Below, piece by piece: positions 23,446-35,875 of a DNA stretch of 64,000 bases. Position 1 is the first letter of the stretch. Every line of letters begins with the position of its first letter. The DNA is from Cladorhizidae sp. MBARI D1340-BT2 (Eukaryota; Porifera; Demospongiae; Poecilosclerida; Cladorhizidae). A program made the position numbers and the translations under genes. Under the pieces are notes generated by a model, which had not been told where the DNA came from, made no database searches, and saw nothing but the letters and a program-made list of their open reading frames with translations. The stretch lies in contig JAQNBH010000011.1 in the NCBI GenBank assembly GCA_028752905.1, forward strand, positions 20,910,602 to 20,974,601. The letters run 5' to 3'.

Positions 23446-25764
23446 TACCCAGGCAGCTGATGCAACCCAGGCAGTTGATGCAACCTAGATATACTCAGGC
23501 AGTTGGTGCAACCTAGGTATACCCAGACAGTTGATGCAACCAAGGTATACACAGGCAGTTGATCCAACCTGGGTATACCCAGGCAGTTGATGCAACCTAG
23601 GTATACCCACGCAGCTGATGCAACCTAGGTATAGCCAGGCAATTTATACAACCTAGGTATACCAGGCAGTTGATGCAACCTAGATATACTCAGGCAGTTG
23701 ATGCAACCTAGGTATAGCCAGTCAATTGATGTAAACTAGGTATACCCAGGCATTTGTTGCAAGCAAGGTATACACAGGCAATTGATGCAACCTAGGTATA
23801 CCCACGTAGATGATGCAATTAGGCATACCCAAGCAGTGGATGCAACCTAGGTATTCCCAGACAGCTGATGCAACATAGGTATACCCAGGCAGTTGATGCA
23901 ACCTAGGTATACCCAGGCAGCTGATGTAACCTAAGTATACACAGGCAATGGATGCAACCTAGGTATAGCCAGGCAATTGATAGAAACTAGGTATACCCAG
24001 GCAGTTGATGCAACCTAGATATACCCAGACAGTTGATGCAACATAGGTATACCCAGGCAGTTGATGCAACCTAGGTATACCCAGGCAGCTGATGTAACCT
24101 AAGAATACACAGGCTATGGATGCAACCGAGTTATAGCCAGGCATTTGATGCATACTAGGTATACTCAGGCAATTGATGTAACCTAGGTATACCCAGGCAG
24201 CTTATGCAACCTAAGAATACCCAGGAAGCTGATACAACCTAGGTATACCCAGGCAGTTAATGCAAACTAGGTATACCAAGGCAGCTGATACAACAATCTA
24301 GGTATACCCAGGCAATTGATGCAATCTAGTTATACCCAGGTGGCTGATGCAACCTAGATATAGTCAGGCAGTCGATGCAATCTATGTATAACCAGACAGT
24401 TGATGCAACCAAGGTATACCCAAGCTGTTGATGCAACCTAGGTATACCCAGGCAGTTGATGCAACCTAGGTATAACCAGGCAGCTGATGTAACCTAACAA
24501 TATACAGGCAATGGATGCAACCTAGGTATAGCCAGGCAGCTGATGCATACTAGGTATACTCAGGCAATTGATGCAACCTAGGTATACCCTGGCAGCTGAT
24601 GCAACCTAAGTATACCCAGGAAGCTGATACAACCTAGGTATATTCAGACAGTTGTTGCAACCTAGGTATACCCAAGCAGTTGATGCAATCTAGGTATATC
24701 TAGGCAGTTGATGCAACATAGGTATACCCAGGCAGTTGATGCAACCTAGGTATACCCACCCAGGCAGCTGATGTAAACTAAGAATACACAGGCAATGGAT
24801 GCAACCGAGGTATAGCCAGGCAACTGATACATACTAGGTATACTCAGCCAATTGATGCAACCTAGGTATACCCAGGCAGCTGATGCAACCTAGGTATACC
24901 CAGGCAGCTGATACAATCAAGGTATACCCAGGCAATTGATGGAACCTAGGTATATCCAGGCAGCTGATACAACCTAGGTATACCCAGGCAGCTGAAGGTA
25001 TACCCAGGCAATTGATGCAATCTAGGTATACCCAGGCAGCTGATACAACCTAGGTATACCCAGGCAGATGATACAACCTAGGTATACCAAGGCAGCTGAT
25101 GCAATCTAGGTATACCCAGGCAGTTGATGCAACCTAGATATACTCAGGCAGTTGGTGCAACCTAGGTATACCCAGACAGTTGATGCAACCAAGGTATACC
25201 CAGGCAGTTGATCCAACCTGGGTATACCCAGTCAGTTGATGCAACCTAGGTATACCCACGCAGCTGATGCAACCTAGGTATAGCCAGGCAGTTGATACAA
25301 CCTATGTATACCAGGCAGTTTATGCAACCTAGGTATATGTTGGTAGATGATGCAATTAGGTATACCCAAGCAATGGATGCAACCTAGGTATACCCAGACA
25401 GCTGATGCAACATAGGTATATCCAGGCAGTTGATGCAACCTAGGTATACCCAGGCAGCTGATATAACCTAAGAATACACAGGCAATGGATGCAACCGAGG
25501 TATAGCCAGGCATCTGATGCATACTAGGTATACTCAGGCGATTGATGCAACCGAGGTATACCCAGGCAGCTGATGCAACCTAAGTATACCTAGGAAGCTG
25601 ATACAACCTAGGTATACTCAGACAGTTGATGCAACCTAGGTATACCCAGGCAGCTGATACAATCAAGGTATACCCAGGCAATTGATGGAATCTAGGTATA
25701 CCCAGGCAGCTGATACAACCTAGGTAGCTGATACAACCTAGATATACCCAGGCAGATAATACAA

Positions 25765-25802
25765 TCTAGGTATACCCAGGCAATCCCTGGCAGTTGATTC
25801 AA
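25765..25802 (+). repeat. 38-bp chimeric monomer, beta marker 7
   Basis: Same fusion point, 2,691 bp after marker 6, within copy 1 of the 5.7-kb duplication. Confidence 0.88.
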
Positions 25803-27299
25803 CCTAGGTATACCCAGGCAGATGATGCAACCTAGGTATACACAGGCAGTTAATGCAACCTACGTATACCCAGGCAGCTGATGCAACCTAGGTATACCCA
25901 TGCAGTTGATGCAAACTAGGTATAGCCAGGCAGCTGATACAATCTAGGTTTACCCAGGCAGTTGATGCAACCTAGGTATACCCAGACAGCTGATACAATC
26001 CAGGCAATTGATGCAACCTAGGTATATCCAGACAGCTGATACAACCTAGGTATACCCAGGCAGATGATACAACCTACGTATACCCAGGCAATTGATGCAA
26101 CCCAGGCAGTTGATGCAACCTAGATATACTCAGGCAGTTGGTGCAACCTAGGTATACCCAGACAGTTGATGCAACCAAGGTATACACAGGCAGTTGATCC
26201 AACCTGGGTATACCCAGGCAGTTGATGCAACCTAGATATACCCATGCAGCTGATGCAACCTAGGTATAGCCAGGCAGTTGATACAACCTAGGTATACCAG
26301 GCAATTGATGCAACCTAGATATACTCAGGCAGTTGATGCAACCTAGGTATAGCCAGTCAATTGATGCAAACTAGGTATACCCAGGCGTATGATGCAAGCA
26401 AGGTATACACAGGCAATTGATGCAAGCAAGGTATACACAGGCAATTGATGCAACCTAGGTATATCCACGTAGATGATGCAATTAGGCATACCCAAGCAGT
26501 GGATGCAACCTAGGTATTCCCAGACAGCTGATGCAACATAGGTATACCCAGGCATTTGATGCAACCTAGGTATACCCAGGCAGCTGATGTAACCTAAGTA
26601 TACCCAGGCAATGGATGCAACCTAGGTATAGCCAGGCAATTGATAGAACCTAGGTATACCCAGGCAGTTGATGCAACCTAGATATACCCAGGCAGTTGAT
26701 GCAACCTAGGTATACCCAGGCAGCTGATGTAACCTAAGAATACACAGGCCATGGATGCAACCGAGTTATAGCCAGGCATTTGATGCATACTAGGTATACT
26801 CAGGCAATTGATGTAACCTAGGTATACCCAGGCAGCTGATGCAACCTAAGTATACCCAGGAAGCTGATACAACCTAGGTATACTCAGACAGTTGATGCAA
26901 CCTAGGTATACCCAGGCAGCTGATACAATCAAGGTATACCCAGGCAATTGATGGAACCTAGGTATACCCAGGCAGCTGATACAACCTAGGTATACCCATG
27001 CAGTTAATGCAAACTAGGTATACCCAGGCAGCTGATACAATCTAGGTATACCCAGGAAGTTGATGCAACCTAGGTATACCCAGGTAGCTGATTAAACCTA
27101 GGTATACCCAGGCATTTGATGCAACCTAGGTATACCCAGACAGCTGATGCAACATAGGTATAACCAGGCAGCTGATGCAACCTAGGTATACCCTGGTAGC
27201 TGATGTAACCTAAGTATACACAGGCAATGGATGCAACCGAGGTATAGCCAGGCATCTGATGCATACTAGGTATACTCAGGCAATTGATGCAACCTAGGT

Positions 27300-29155
27300 A
27301 TACCCAGGCAGGTGATGCAACCTAACTATACCCAGGAAGCTGATACAACCTACAGACAGTTGATGCAACCTAGGTATACCCAGGCAGCTGATACAATCAA
27401 GGTATACCCAGGCAATTGATTCAATCTAGGTATACCCAGGCGGCTGATACAACCTAGCTATACCCAGGCAATTGATGCAACCTAGGTATACACAGACAGT
27501 TGATCAACCTAGGTATATCCAGGCATCTGATGCAACCTAGGTATACCCAGGCAGTTGATGCAACCTAGAAATACTCAGGCAGTTGATGCAACCTAGGCAG
27601 TTGATGCAACCTAGGTATACCCAGGCAATTGATGCAACCTAGGTATACCCAGGCAGTTGATGAAACCTAGGTGTACCCAGGCAGCTGATGCAACCTAGGT
27701 ATACCCAGGCATTTAATGCAACCTATGTATATCCAGGCAGCTGATGCAACCTAGGTATACCCAAGCAGTTGATGCAATCTAGGTATACCCAGGCAGTTGT
27801 TGCAATCTAGGTTTACTCAGGCTGTTGATGCAACCTAAGTATAGCCAGGCAGTTGATGCAACCTAAATATAGCCAGGCAGTGATGCAACCTAGGCTATAC
27901 ACAGGCAGTTGATGCAACCTATGTATAGCCAGGCAGTAAATGCAACCTAGGTATACTCAGGCAGTTGTTGCAACCTAGGTATAACCAGGCAGTTGAAGCA
28001 ACCCAGGCAGTTGATGCAACTAGGTATACTTATGCAGCTGATGCAATTTAGGTATACACAAGCAGTGGATGCAACCTAGGTATACCCAGGCATTTGATAC
28101 AACCTAAGTATACACAGACAGTTGATGCAACGTAGGTATACCCAGGCAGTTGATACAAACTAGGTATAGCCAGGCAGTTGATGAAACCTCGGTATACCCA
28201 GGCAGTTGATGTAAATTATGTATAGCCAGGCACTTGATGCAACTTAAGTATAGCCAGGCAGTGATGCATCCTAGGTACACCTAGGCAGTTGATGCAACCT
28301 AGGTATACCCAGGCAGCTGATACAATCTAGGTATACCCAGGTAGTTGATGCAACCTAGGTATACCCAGGTAGCTGATTCATCAACCTAGGTATACTTAGG
28401 CAGTTGATGCAACCTATGTATGCCCAGGCAGCTGATACAATCTAGGTATACCCAGGCAGTGTATGCAACCTAGGTATACACAGGCAGCTGATACAATCTA
28501 GGTATACCCAGGCAATTGATGCAATCTAGGTATACCCAGGCAGTTTATACAACCTAGGTATACCCAGGCAGATGATACAACCTAGGTATACCCAGGGAAT
28601 TGATGCAACTTAGGTATACCCAGGCAGTTGATGCAACCTAGGTATACACAGGCAGTTGATGCAACCTAGGATCCCCAGGCAGTTGATGCAACCTACGTAT
28701 ACACAGGCAGCTGATGCAAACTAGGTAAACCAAGGCAGTTGATGCAACCTAGGTATACCCAGGCAGCTGATACAATCTTGGTATATCCAGGCAGTTGATG
28801 CAACCAAGGTATACCCAGGTAGCTGATTCAACCTAGGTATATCCAGGCAGTTGATGCAACCTATGTATACCCAGGCAGCTGATACAATCTAGGTATACCC
28901 AGGCAGTTGATGCAACCTAGTTATACATAGGCAGCTGATACAACCTAGGTATACCCAGGCAGCTGATATAACCCAGGCAATTGATGCAACCCAGGTATAC
29001 CCAGGCAATTGATGCCACCTAGGTATACCCAGGCAGCTGATGCAAACTAAGTATACCCAGGCAGTTGATGCTACCTAGGTATACTCAGGCAGTTGATGCA
29101 ACCCAGGTAGATTATGCAACCTATGTATATCCAGGCAGTTGATGCAACCTAGGTA
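27300..29155 (+). repeat. gamma-class stretch, copy 1
   Basis: A monomer series seen only here and at about 34.13-35.88 kb. Diagnostic variants are a 27-bp monomer containing GGATCC (near 28,667), the GATTATGC monomer (near 29,108), the CAGTGTATGC monomer and a GCTGATTCATCAACC insertion. It is richer in plain CAGTTGATGCAACC monomers than the beta blocks. No gene is visible. Confidence 0.75.
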
Positions 29156-31590
29156 TACCCAGGCAGCTGATGCAACCCAGGCAGTTGATGCAACCTAGAT
29201 ATACTCAGGCAGTTGGTGCAACCTAGGTATACCCAGACAGTTGATGCAACCAAGGTATACACAGGCAGTTGATCCAACCTGGGTATACCCAGGCAGTTGA
29301 TGCAACCTAGGTATACCCACGCAGCTGATGCAACCTAGGTATAGCCAGGCAATTTATACAACCTAGGTATACCAGGCAGTTGATGCAACCTAGATATACT
29401 CAGGCAGTTGATGCAACCTAGGTATAGCCAGTCAATTGATGCAAACTAGGTGTACCCAGGCATTTGATGCAAGCAAGGTATACACAGGCAATTGATGCAA
29501 CCTAGGTATACCCACGTAGATGATGCAATTAGGCATACCCAAGCAGTGGATGCAACCTAGGTATTCCCAGACAGCTGATGCAACATAGGTATACCCAGGC
29601 AGTTGATGCAACCTAGGTATACCCAGGCAGCTGATGTAACCTAAGTATACACAGGCAATGGATGCAACCTAGGTATAGCCAGGCAATTGATAGAACCTAG
29701 GTATAACCAGGCAGTTGATGCAACCTAGATATACCCAGACAGTTGATGCAACATAGGTATACCCAGGCAGTTGATGCAACCTAGGTATACCCAGGCAGCT
29801 GATGTAACCTAAGAATACACAGGCCATGGATGCAACCGAGTTATAGCCAGGCATTTGATGCATACTAGGTATACTCAGGCAATTGATGTAACCTAGGTAT
29901 ACCCAGGCAGCTTATGCAACCTAAGTATACCCAGGAAGCTGATACAACCTAGGTATACTCAGACAGTTGATGCAACCTAGGTATACCCAGGCAGCTGATA
30001 CAATCAAGGTATACCCAGGCAATTGATGGAACCTAGGTATACCCAGGCAGCTGATACAACCTAGGTATACCCAGGCAGTTAATGCAAACTAGGTATACCA
30101 AGGCAGCTGATACAATCTAGGTATACCCAGGCAATTGATGCAATCTAGTTATACCCAGGTGGCTGATGCAACCTAGATATAGTCAGGCAGTCGATGCAAC
30201 CTATGTATAACCAGACAGTTGATGCAACCAAGGTATACCCAAGCTGTTGATGCAACCTAGGTATACCCAGGCAGTTGATGCAACCTAGGTATAACCAGGC
30301 AGCTGATGTAACCTAACAATATACAGGCAATGGATGCAACCTAGGTATAGCCAGGCAGCTGATGCATACTAGGTATACTCAGGCAATTGATGCAACCTAG
30401 GTATACCCTGGCAGCTGATGCAACCTAAGTATACCCAGGAAGCTGATACAACCTAGGTATATTCAGACAGTTGTTGCAACCTAGGTATACCCAAGCAGTT
30501 GATGCAATCTAGGTATATCTAGGCAGTTGATGCAACATAGGTATACCCAGGCAGTTGATGCAACCTAGGTATACCCACCCAGGCAGCTGATGTAAACTAA
30601 GAATACACAGGCAATGGATGCAACCGAGGTATAGCCAGGCAACTGATACATACTAGGTATACTCAGCCAATTGATGCAACCTAGGTATACCCAGGCAGCT
30701 GATGCAACCTAGGTATACCCAGGCAGCTGATACAATCAAGGTATACCCAGGCAATTGATGGAACCTAGGTATATCCAGGCAGCTGATACAACCTAGGTAT
30801 ACCCAGGCAGCTGAAACAATCTAGGTATACCCAGGCAATTGATGCAATCTAGGTATACCCAGGCAGCTGATACAACGTAGGTATACCCAGGCAGATGATA
30901 CAACCTAGGTATACCAAGGCAGCTGATGCAATCTAGGTATACCCAGGCAGTTGATGCAACCTAGATATACTCAGGCAGTTGGTGCAACCTAGGTATACCC
31001 AGACAGTTGATGCAACCAAGGTATACCCAGGCAGTTGATCCAACCTGGGTATACCCAGTCAGTTGATGCAACCTAGGTATACCTACGCAGCTGATGCAAC
31101 CTAGGTATAGCCAGGCAGTTGATACAACCTATGTATACCAGGCAGTTTATGCAACCTAGGTATATGTTGGTAGATGATGCAATTAGGTATACCCAAGCAG
31201 TGGATGCAACCTAGGTATACCAGACAGCTGATGCAACATAGGTATATCCAGGCAGTTGATGCAACCTAGGTATACCCAGGCAGCTGATATAACCTAAGAA
31301 TACACAGGCAATGGATGCAACCGAGGTATAGCCAGGCATCTGATGCATACTAGGTATACTCAGGCGATTGATGCAACCTAGGTATACCCAGGCAGTTGAT
31401 GCAACCTAAGTATACCTAGGAAGCTGATACAACCTAGGTATACTCAGACAGTTGATGCAACCTAGGTATACCCAGGAAGCTGATACAATCAAGGTATACC
31501 CAGGCAATTGATGGAATCTAGGTATACCCAGGCAGCTGATACAACCTAGGTAGCTGATACAACCTAGATATACCCAGGCAGATAATACGA

Positions 31591-31628
31591 TCTAGGTATA
31601 CCCAGGCAATCCCTGGCAGTTGATTCAA
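31591..31628 (+). repeat. 38-bp chimeric monomer, beta marker 8
   Basis: Same CAATCCCTGG fusion point, 5,826 bp after marker 7. It is the last copy in the window; no 38-bp chimera was seen in the beta-like parts after 37 kb. Confidence 0.87.
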
Positions 31629-32040
31629 CCTAGGTATACCCAGGCAGATGATGCAACCTAGGTATACACAGGCAGTTAATGCAACCTACGTATACCCAGG
31701 CAGCTGATGCAACCTAGGTATACCCATGCAGTTGATGCAAACTAGGTATAGCCAGGCAGCTGATACAATCTAGGTTTACCCAGGCAGTTGATGCAACCTA
31801 GGTATACCCAGACAGCTGATACAATCCAGGCAATTGATGCAATCTAGGTATATCCAGACAGCTGATACAACCTAGGTATACCCAGGCAGATGATACAACC
31901 TACGTATACCCAGGCAATTGATGCAACCTAGGTATACCCAGGCAGTTGATTCAACCTAGGTATACCCAGGCAGCTGATGCAACCCAGGCAGTTGATGCAA
32001 CCTAGATATACTCAGGCAGTTGGTGCAACCTGGGTATACC

Positions 32041-33018
32041 CAGGCAGTTGATGCAACCTAGATATACCCATGCAGCTGATGCAACCTAGGTATACCCAGG
32101 CATTTGATACAACCTAGGTATACCAGGCAATTGATGCAACCTAGATATACTCAGGCAGTTGATGCAACCTAGGTATAGCCAGTCAATTGATGCAAACTAG
32201 GTATACCCAGGCGTTTGATGCAAGCAAGGTATACACAGGCAATTGATGCCAGCAAGGTATACACAGGCAATTGATGCAACCTAGCTATATCCATGTAGAT
32301 GATGCAATTAGGCATACCCAAGCAGTGGAAGCAACCTAGGTATTCCCAGACAGCTGATGCAACATAGGTATACCCAGGCATTTGATGCAACCTAGGTATA
32401 CCCAGGCAGCTGATGTAACCTAAGTATACCCAGGCAATGGATGCAACCTAGGTATAGCCAGGCAATTGATAGAACCTAGGTATACCCAGGCAGTTGATGC
32501 AACCTAGATATACCCAGACAGCTGATGCAACATAGGTATACCCAGGCAGTTGATGCAACCTAGGTATACCCAGGCAGCTGATGTAACCTAAGAATACACA
32601 GGCCATGGATGCAACCGAGTTATAGCCAGGCATTTGATGCATACTAGGTATACTCAGGCAATTGATGTAACCTAGGTATACCCAGGCAGCTGATGCAACC
32701 TAAGTATACCCAGGAAGCTGATACAACCTAGGTATACTCAGACAGTTGATGCAACCTAGGTATACCCAGGCAGCTGATACAATCAAGGTATACCCAGGCA
32801 ATTGATGGAACCTAGGTATACCCAGGCAGCTGATACAACCTAGGTATACCCATGCAGTTAATGCAAACTAGGTATACCCAGGCAGCTGATACAATCTAGG
32901 TATACCCAGGCAGTTGATGCAACCTAGGTATACCCAGGTAGCTGATTAAACCTAGGTATACCTAGGCAGTTGATGCAACCTAGGTATACCCAGACAGCTG
33001 ATGCAACATAGGTATAAC
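32041..33018 (+). repeat. 978-bp tandem duplication, copy 1
   Basis: Offset of 978 bp to 33,019-33,996 throughout (for example the GGCGTTTGATGCAAGC monomer near 32,210 and 33,188). Substitutions noticed by eye include CATTTGATAC/CAGTTGATAC, GATGCCAGC/GATGCAAGC, CTAGCTATATCCATG/CTAGGTATATCCACG and GTGGAAGC/GTGGATGC, about half a dozen in all. The corresponding single-copy segment in the upstream 5.7-kb copy lies near 26.2-27.2 kb. Confidence 0.9.
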
Positions 33019-33996
33019 CAGGCAGTTGATGCAACCTAGATATACCCATGCAGCTGATGCAACCTAGGTATACCCAGGCAGTTGATACAACCTAGGTATA
33101 CCAGGCAATTGATGCAACCTAGATATACTCAGGCAGTTGATGCAACCTAGGTATAGCCAGTCAATTGATGCAAACTAGGTATACCCAGGCGTTTGATGCA
33201 AGCAAGGTATACACAGGCAATTGATGCAAGCAAGGTATACACAGGCAATTGATGCAACCTAGGTATATCCACGTAGATGATGCAATTAGGCATACCCAAG
33301 CAGTGGATGCAACCTAGGTATTCCCAGACAGCTGATGCAACATAGGTATACCCAGGCATTTGATGCAACCTAGGTATACCCAGGCAGCTGATGTAACCTA
33401 AGTATACCCAGGCAATGGATGCAACCTAGGTATAGCCAGGCAATTGATAGAACCTAGGTATACCCAGGCAGTTGATGCAACCTAGATATACCCAGACAGC
33501 TGATGCAACATAGGTATACCCAGGCAGTTGATGCAACCTAGGTATACCCAGGCAGCTGATGTAACCTAAGAATACACAGGCCATGGATGCAACCGAGTTA
33601 TAGCCAGGCATTTGATGCATACTAGGTATACTCAGGCAATTGATGTAACCTAGGTATACCCAGGCAGCTGATGCAACCTAAGTATACCCAGGAAGCTGAT
33701 ACAACCTAGGTATACTCAGACAGTTGATGCAACCTAGGTATACCCAGGCAGCTGATACAATCAAGGTATACCCAGGCAATTGATGGAACCTAGGTATACC
33801 CAGGCAGCTGATACAACCTAGGTATACCCATGCAGTTAATGCAAACTAGGTATACCCAGGCAGCTGATACAATCTAGGTATACCCAGGCAGTTGATGCAA
33901 CCTAGGTATACCCAGGTAGCTGATTAAACCTAGGTATACCCAGGCAGTTGATGCAACCTAGGTATACCCAGACAGCTGATGCAACATAGGTATAAC
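33019..33996 (+). repeat. 978-bp tandem duplication, copy 2
   Basis: Second copy of 32,041-33,018. Both the left and the right breakpoint fall at a CAGGCAGTTGATGCAACC monomer following a TATAACC monomer (33,012 and 33,990). At the positions where copies 1 and 2 differ, this copy agrees with the single upstream version near 26.4 kb more often, so most changes occurred in copy 1 (inference from the few sites I compared). Confidence 0.9.
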
Positions 33997-34129
33997 CAGG
34001 CAGTTGATGCAACCTAGGTATACCCTGGTAGCTGATGTAACCTAAGTATACACAGGCAATGGATGCAACCGAGGTATAGCCAGGCATCTGATGCATACTA
34101 GGTATACTCAGGCAATTGATGCAACCTAG

Positions 34130-35875
34130 GTATAACCAGGCATGTGATGCAACCTAACTATACCCAGGAAGCTGATACAACCTACAGACAGTTGATGCAA
34201 CCTAGGTATACCCAGGCAGCTGATACAATCAAGGTATACCCAGGCAATTGATTCAATCTAGGTATACCCAGGCGGCTGATACAACCTAGCTATACCCACG
34301 CAATTGATGCAACCTAGGTATACCCAGGCAGTTGATCAACCTAGGTATATCCAGGCATCAGATGCAACCTAGGTATACCGAGGCAGTTGATGCAACATAG
34401 AAATGCTCAGGCAGTTGATGCAACCTAGGCAGTTGATGCAACCTAGGTATACCCAGGCAATTGATGCAACCTAGGTATACCCAGGCAATTGATGAAACCT
34501 AGGTGTACCCAGGCAGCTGATGCAACCTAGGTATACCCAGGCATTTAATGTAACCTATGTATATCCAGGCAGCTGATGCAACCTAGGTATACCCAAGCAG
34601 TTGATGCAATCTAGGTATACCCAGGCAGTTGTTGCAATCTAGGTTTACTCAGGCTGTTGATGCAACCTAAGTATAGCCAGGCAGTTGATGCAACCTAAAT
34701 ATAGCCAGGCAGTGATGCAACCTAGGCTATACACAGGCAGTTGATGCAACCTAGGTATAGCCAGGCAGTAAATGCAACCTAGGTATACTCAGGCAGTTGT
34801 TGCAGCCTAGGTATAACCAGGCAGTTGAAGCAACCCAGGCAGTTGATGCAACTAGGTATACCTATGCAGCTGATGCAATTTAGGTATACACAAGCAGTGG
34901 ATGCAACCTAGGTATACCCAGGCATTTGATACAACCTAAGTATACACAGACAGTTGATGCAACGTAGGTATACCCAGGCAGTTGATACAAACTAGGTATA
35001 GCCAGGCAGTTGATGAAACCTAGGTATACCCAGGCAGTTGATGTAAATTATGTATAGCCAGGCACTTGATGCAACCTAAGTATAGCCAGGCAGTGATGCA
35101 TCCTAGGTACACCTAGGCAGTTGATGCAACCTAGGTATACCCAGGCAGCTGATACAATCTAGGTATACCCAGGTAGTTGATGCAACCTAGGTATACCCAG
35201 GTAGCTGATTCATCAACCTAGGTATACTTAGGCAGTTGATGCAACCTATGTATGCCCAGGCAGCTGATACAATCTAGGTATACCCAGGCAGTGTATGCAA
35301 CCTAGGTATACACAGGCAGCTGATACAATCTAGGTATACCCAGGCAATTGATGCAATCTAGGTATACCCAGGCAGTTTATACAACCTAGGTATACCCAGG
35401 CAGATGATACAACCTAGGTATACCCAGGGAATTGATGCAACTTAGGTATACCCAGGCAGTTGATGCAACCTAGGTATACACAGGCAGTTGATGCAACCTA
35501 GGATCCCCAGGCAGTTGATGCAACCTACGTATACACAGGCAGCTGATGCAAACTAGGTAAACCAAGGCAGTTGATGCAACCTAGGTATACCCAGGCAGCT
35601 GATACAATCTTGGTATATCCAGGCAGTTGATGCAACCTAGTTATACATAGGCAGCTGATATAACCTAGGTATACCCAGGCAGCTGATATAACCCAGGAAA
35701 TTGATGCAACCCAGGTATACCCAGGCAATTGATGCCACCTAGGTATACCCAGGCAGCTGATGCAAACTAAGTATACCCAGGCAGTTGATGCTACCTAGGT
35801 ATACTCAGGCAGTTGATGCAACCCAGGTAGATTATGCAACCTATGTATATCCAGGCAGTTGATGCAACCTAGGTA
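34130..35875 (+). repeat. gamma-class stretch, copy 2
   Basis: Second copy of the gamma series, with GGATCCCC at 35,501, GAAGCAACCC near 34,827, the GCTGATTCATCAACC insertion near 35,207 and GTAGATTATGC near 35,827. Compared with copy 1 it lacks 112 bp (four monomers) between the GGTATATCC monomer and TTATACATAGG near 35,620-35,640. Confidence 0.75.

Larger units (their letters stand above)
23446..29155 (+). repeat. 5.7-kb segmental duplication, copy 1 (beta + gamma)
   Basis: Two parts: beta blocks to about 27.3 kb, then a gamma stretch (27.3-29.15 kb) marked by GGATCCCCAGG (near 28,670), GTAGATTATGC (near 29,106), GCAGTGTATGC and GAAGCAACCCAGG. The next copy starts at 29,156. Anchors are the 18-bp CCCAGGCAG monomer (23,466 and 29,176, offset 5,710), the 38-bp chimera (25,765 and 31,591, offset 5,826), the GAAGCAACCC monomer (27,995 and 34,827, offset 6,832) and TTATACATAGG (28,921 and 35,641, offset 6,720). 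Two small losses seen only here are a 7-bp gap near 24,994 (GCTGAAGGTATACC); a 3-bp gain lies near 24,292. Confidence 0.85.
29156..35875 (+). repeat. 5.7-kb segmental duplication, copy 2 (expanded to 6.7 kb)
   Basis: Collinear with 23,446-29,155. The offset rises from 5,710 to 5,826 because of 112 bp (four monomers) absent from copy 1 near 24,240 plus the small copy-1 indels. It then rises to 6,804 through the 978-bp duplication at 32,041-33,996, to 6,832 through one extra monomer, and falls to 6,720 through loss of 112 bp near 35,630. It ends at the GTAGATTATGC monomers (near 35,827), after which the two copies diverge (CAGCTGATGCAACCC against CAGTTGATGCAACCTAGG). Confidence 0.85.

Noticed and set aside
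28660..28690. Insertion or cloning junction at GGATCC (BamHI-like site), also near 35,500
   Set aside because: It is a 27-bp monomer with CCTAGGATCCCCAGG in place of CCTAGGTATACCCAGG, flanked by normal monomers and present in both copies of the segmental duplication; no foreign sequence is attached.
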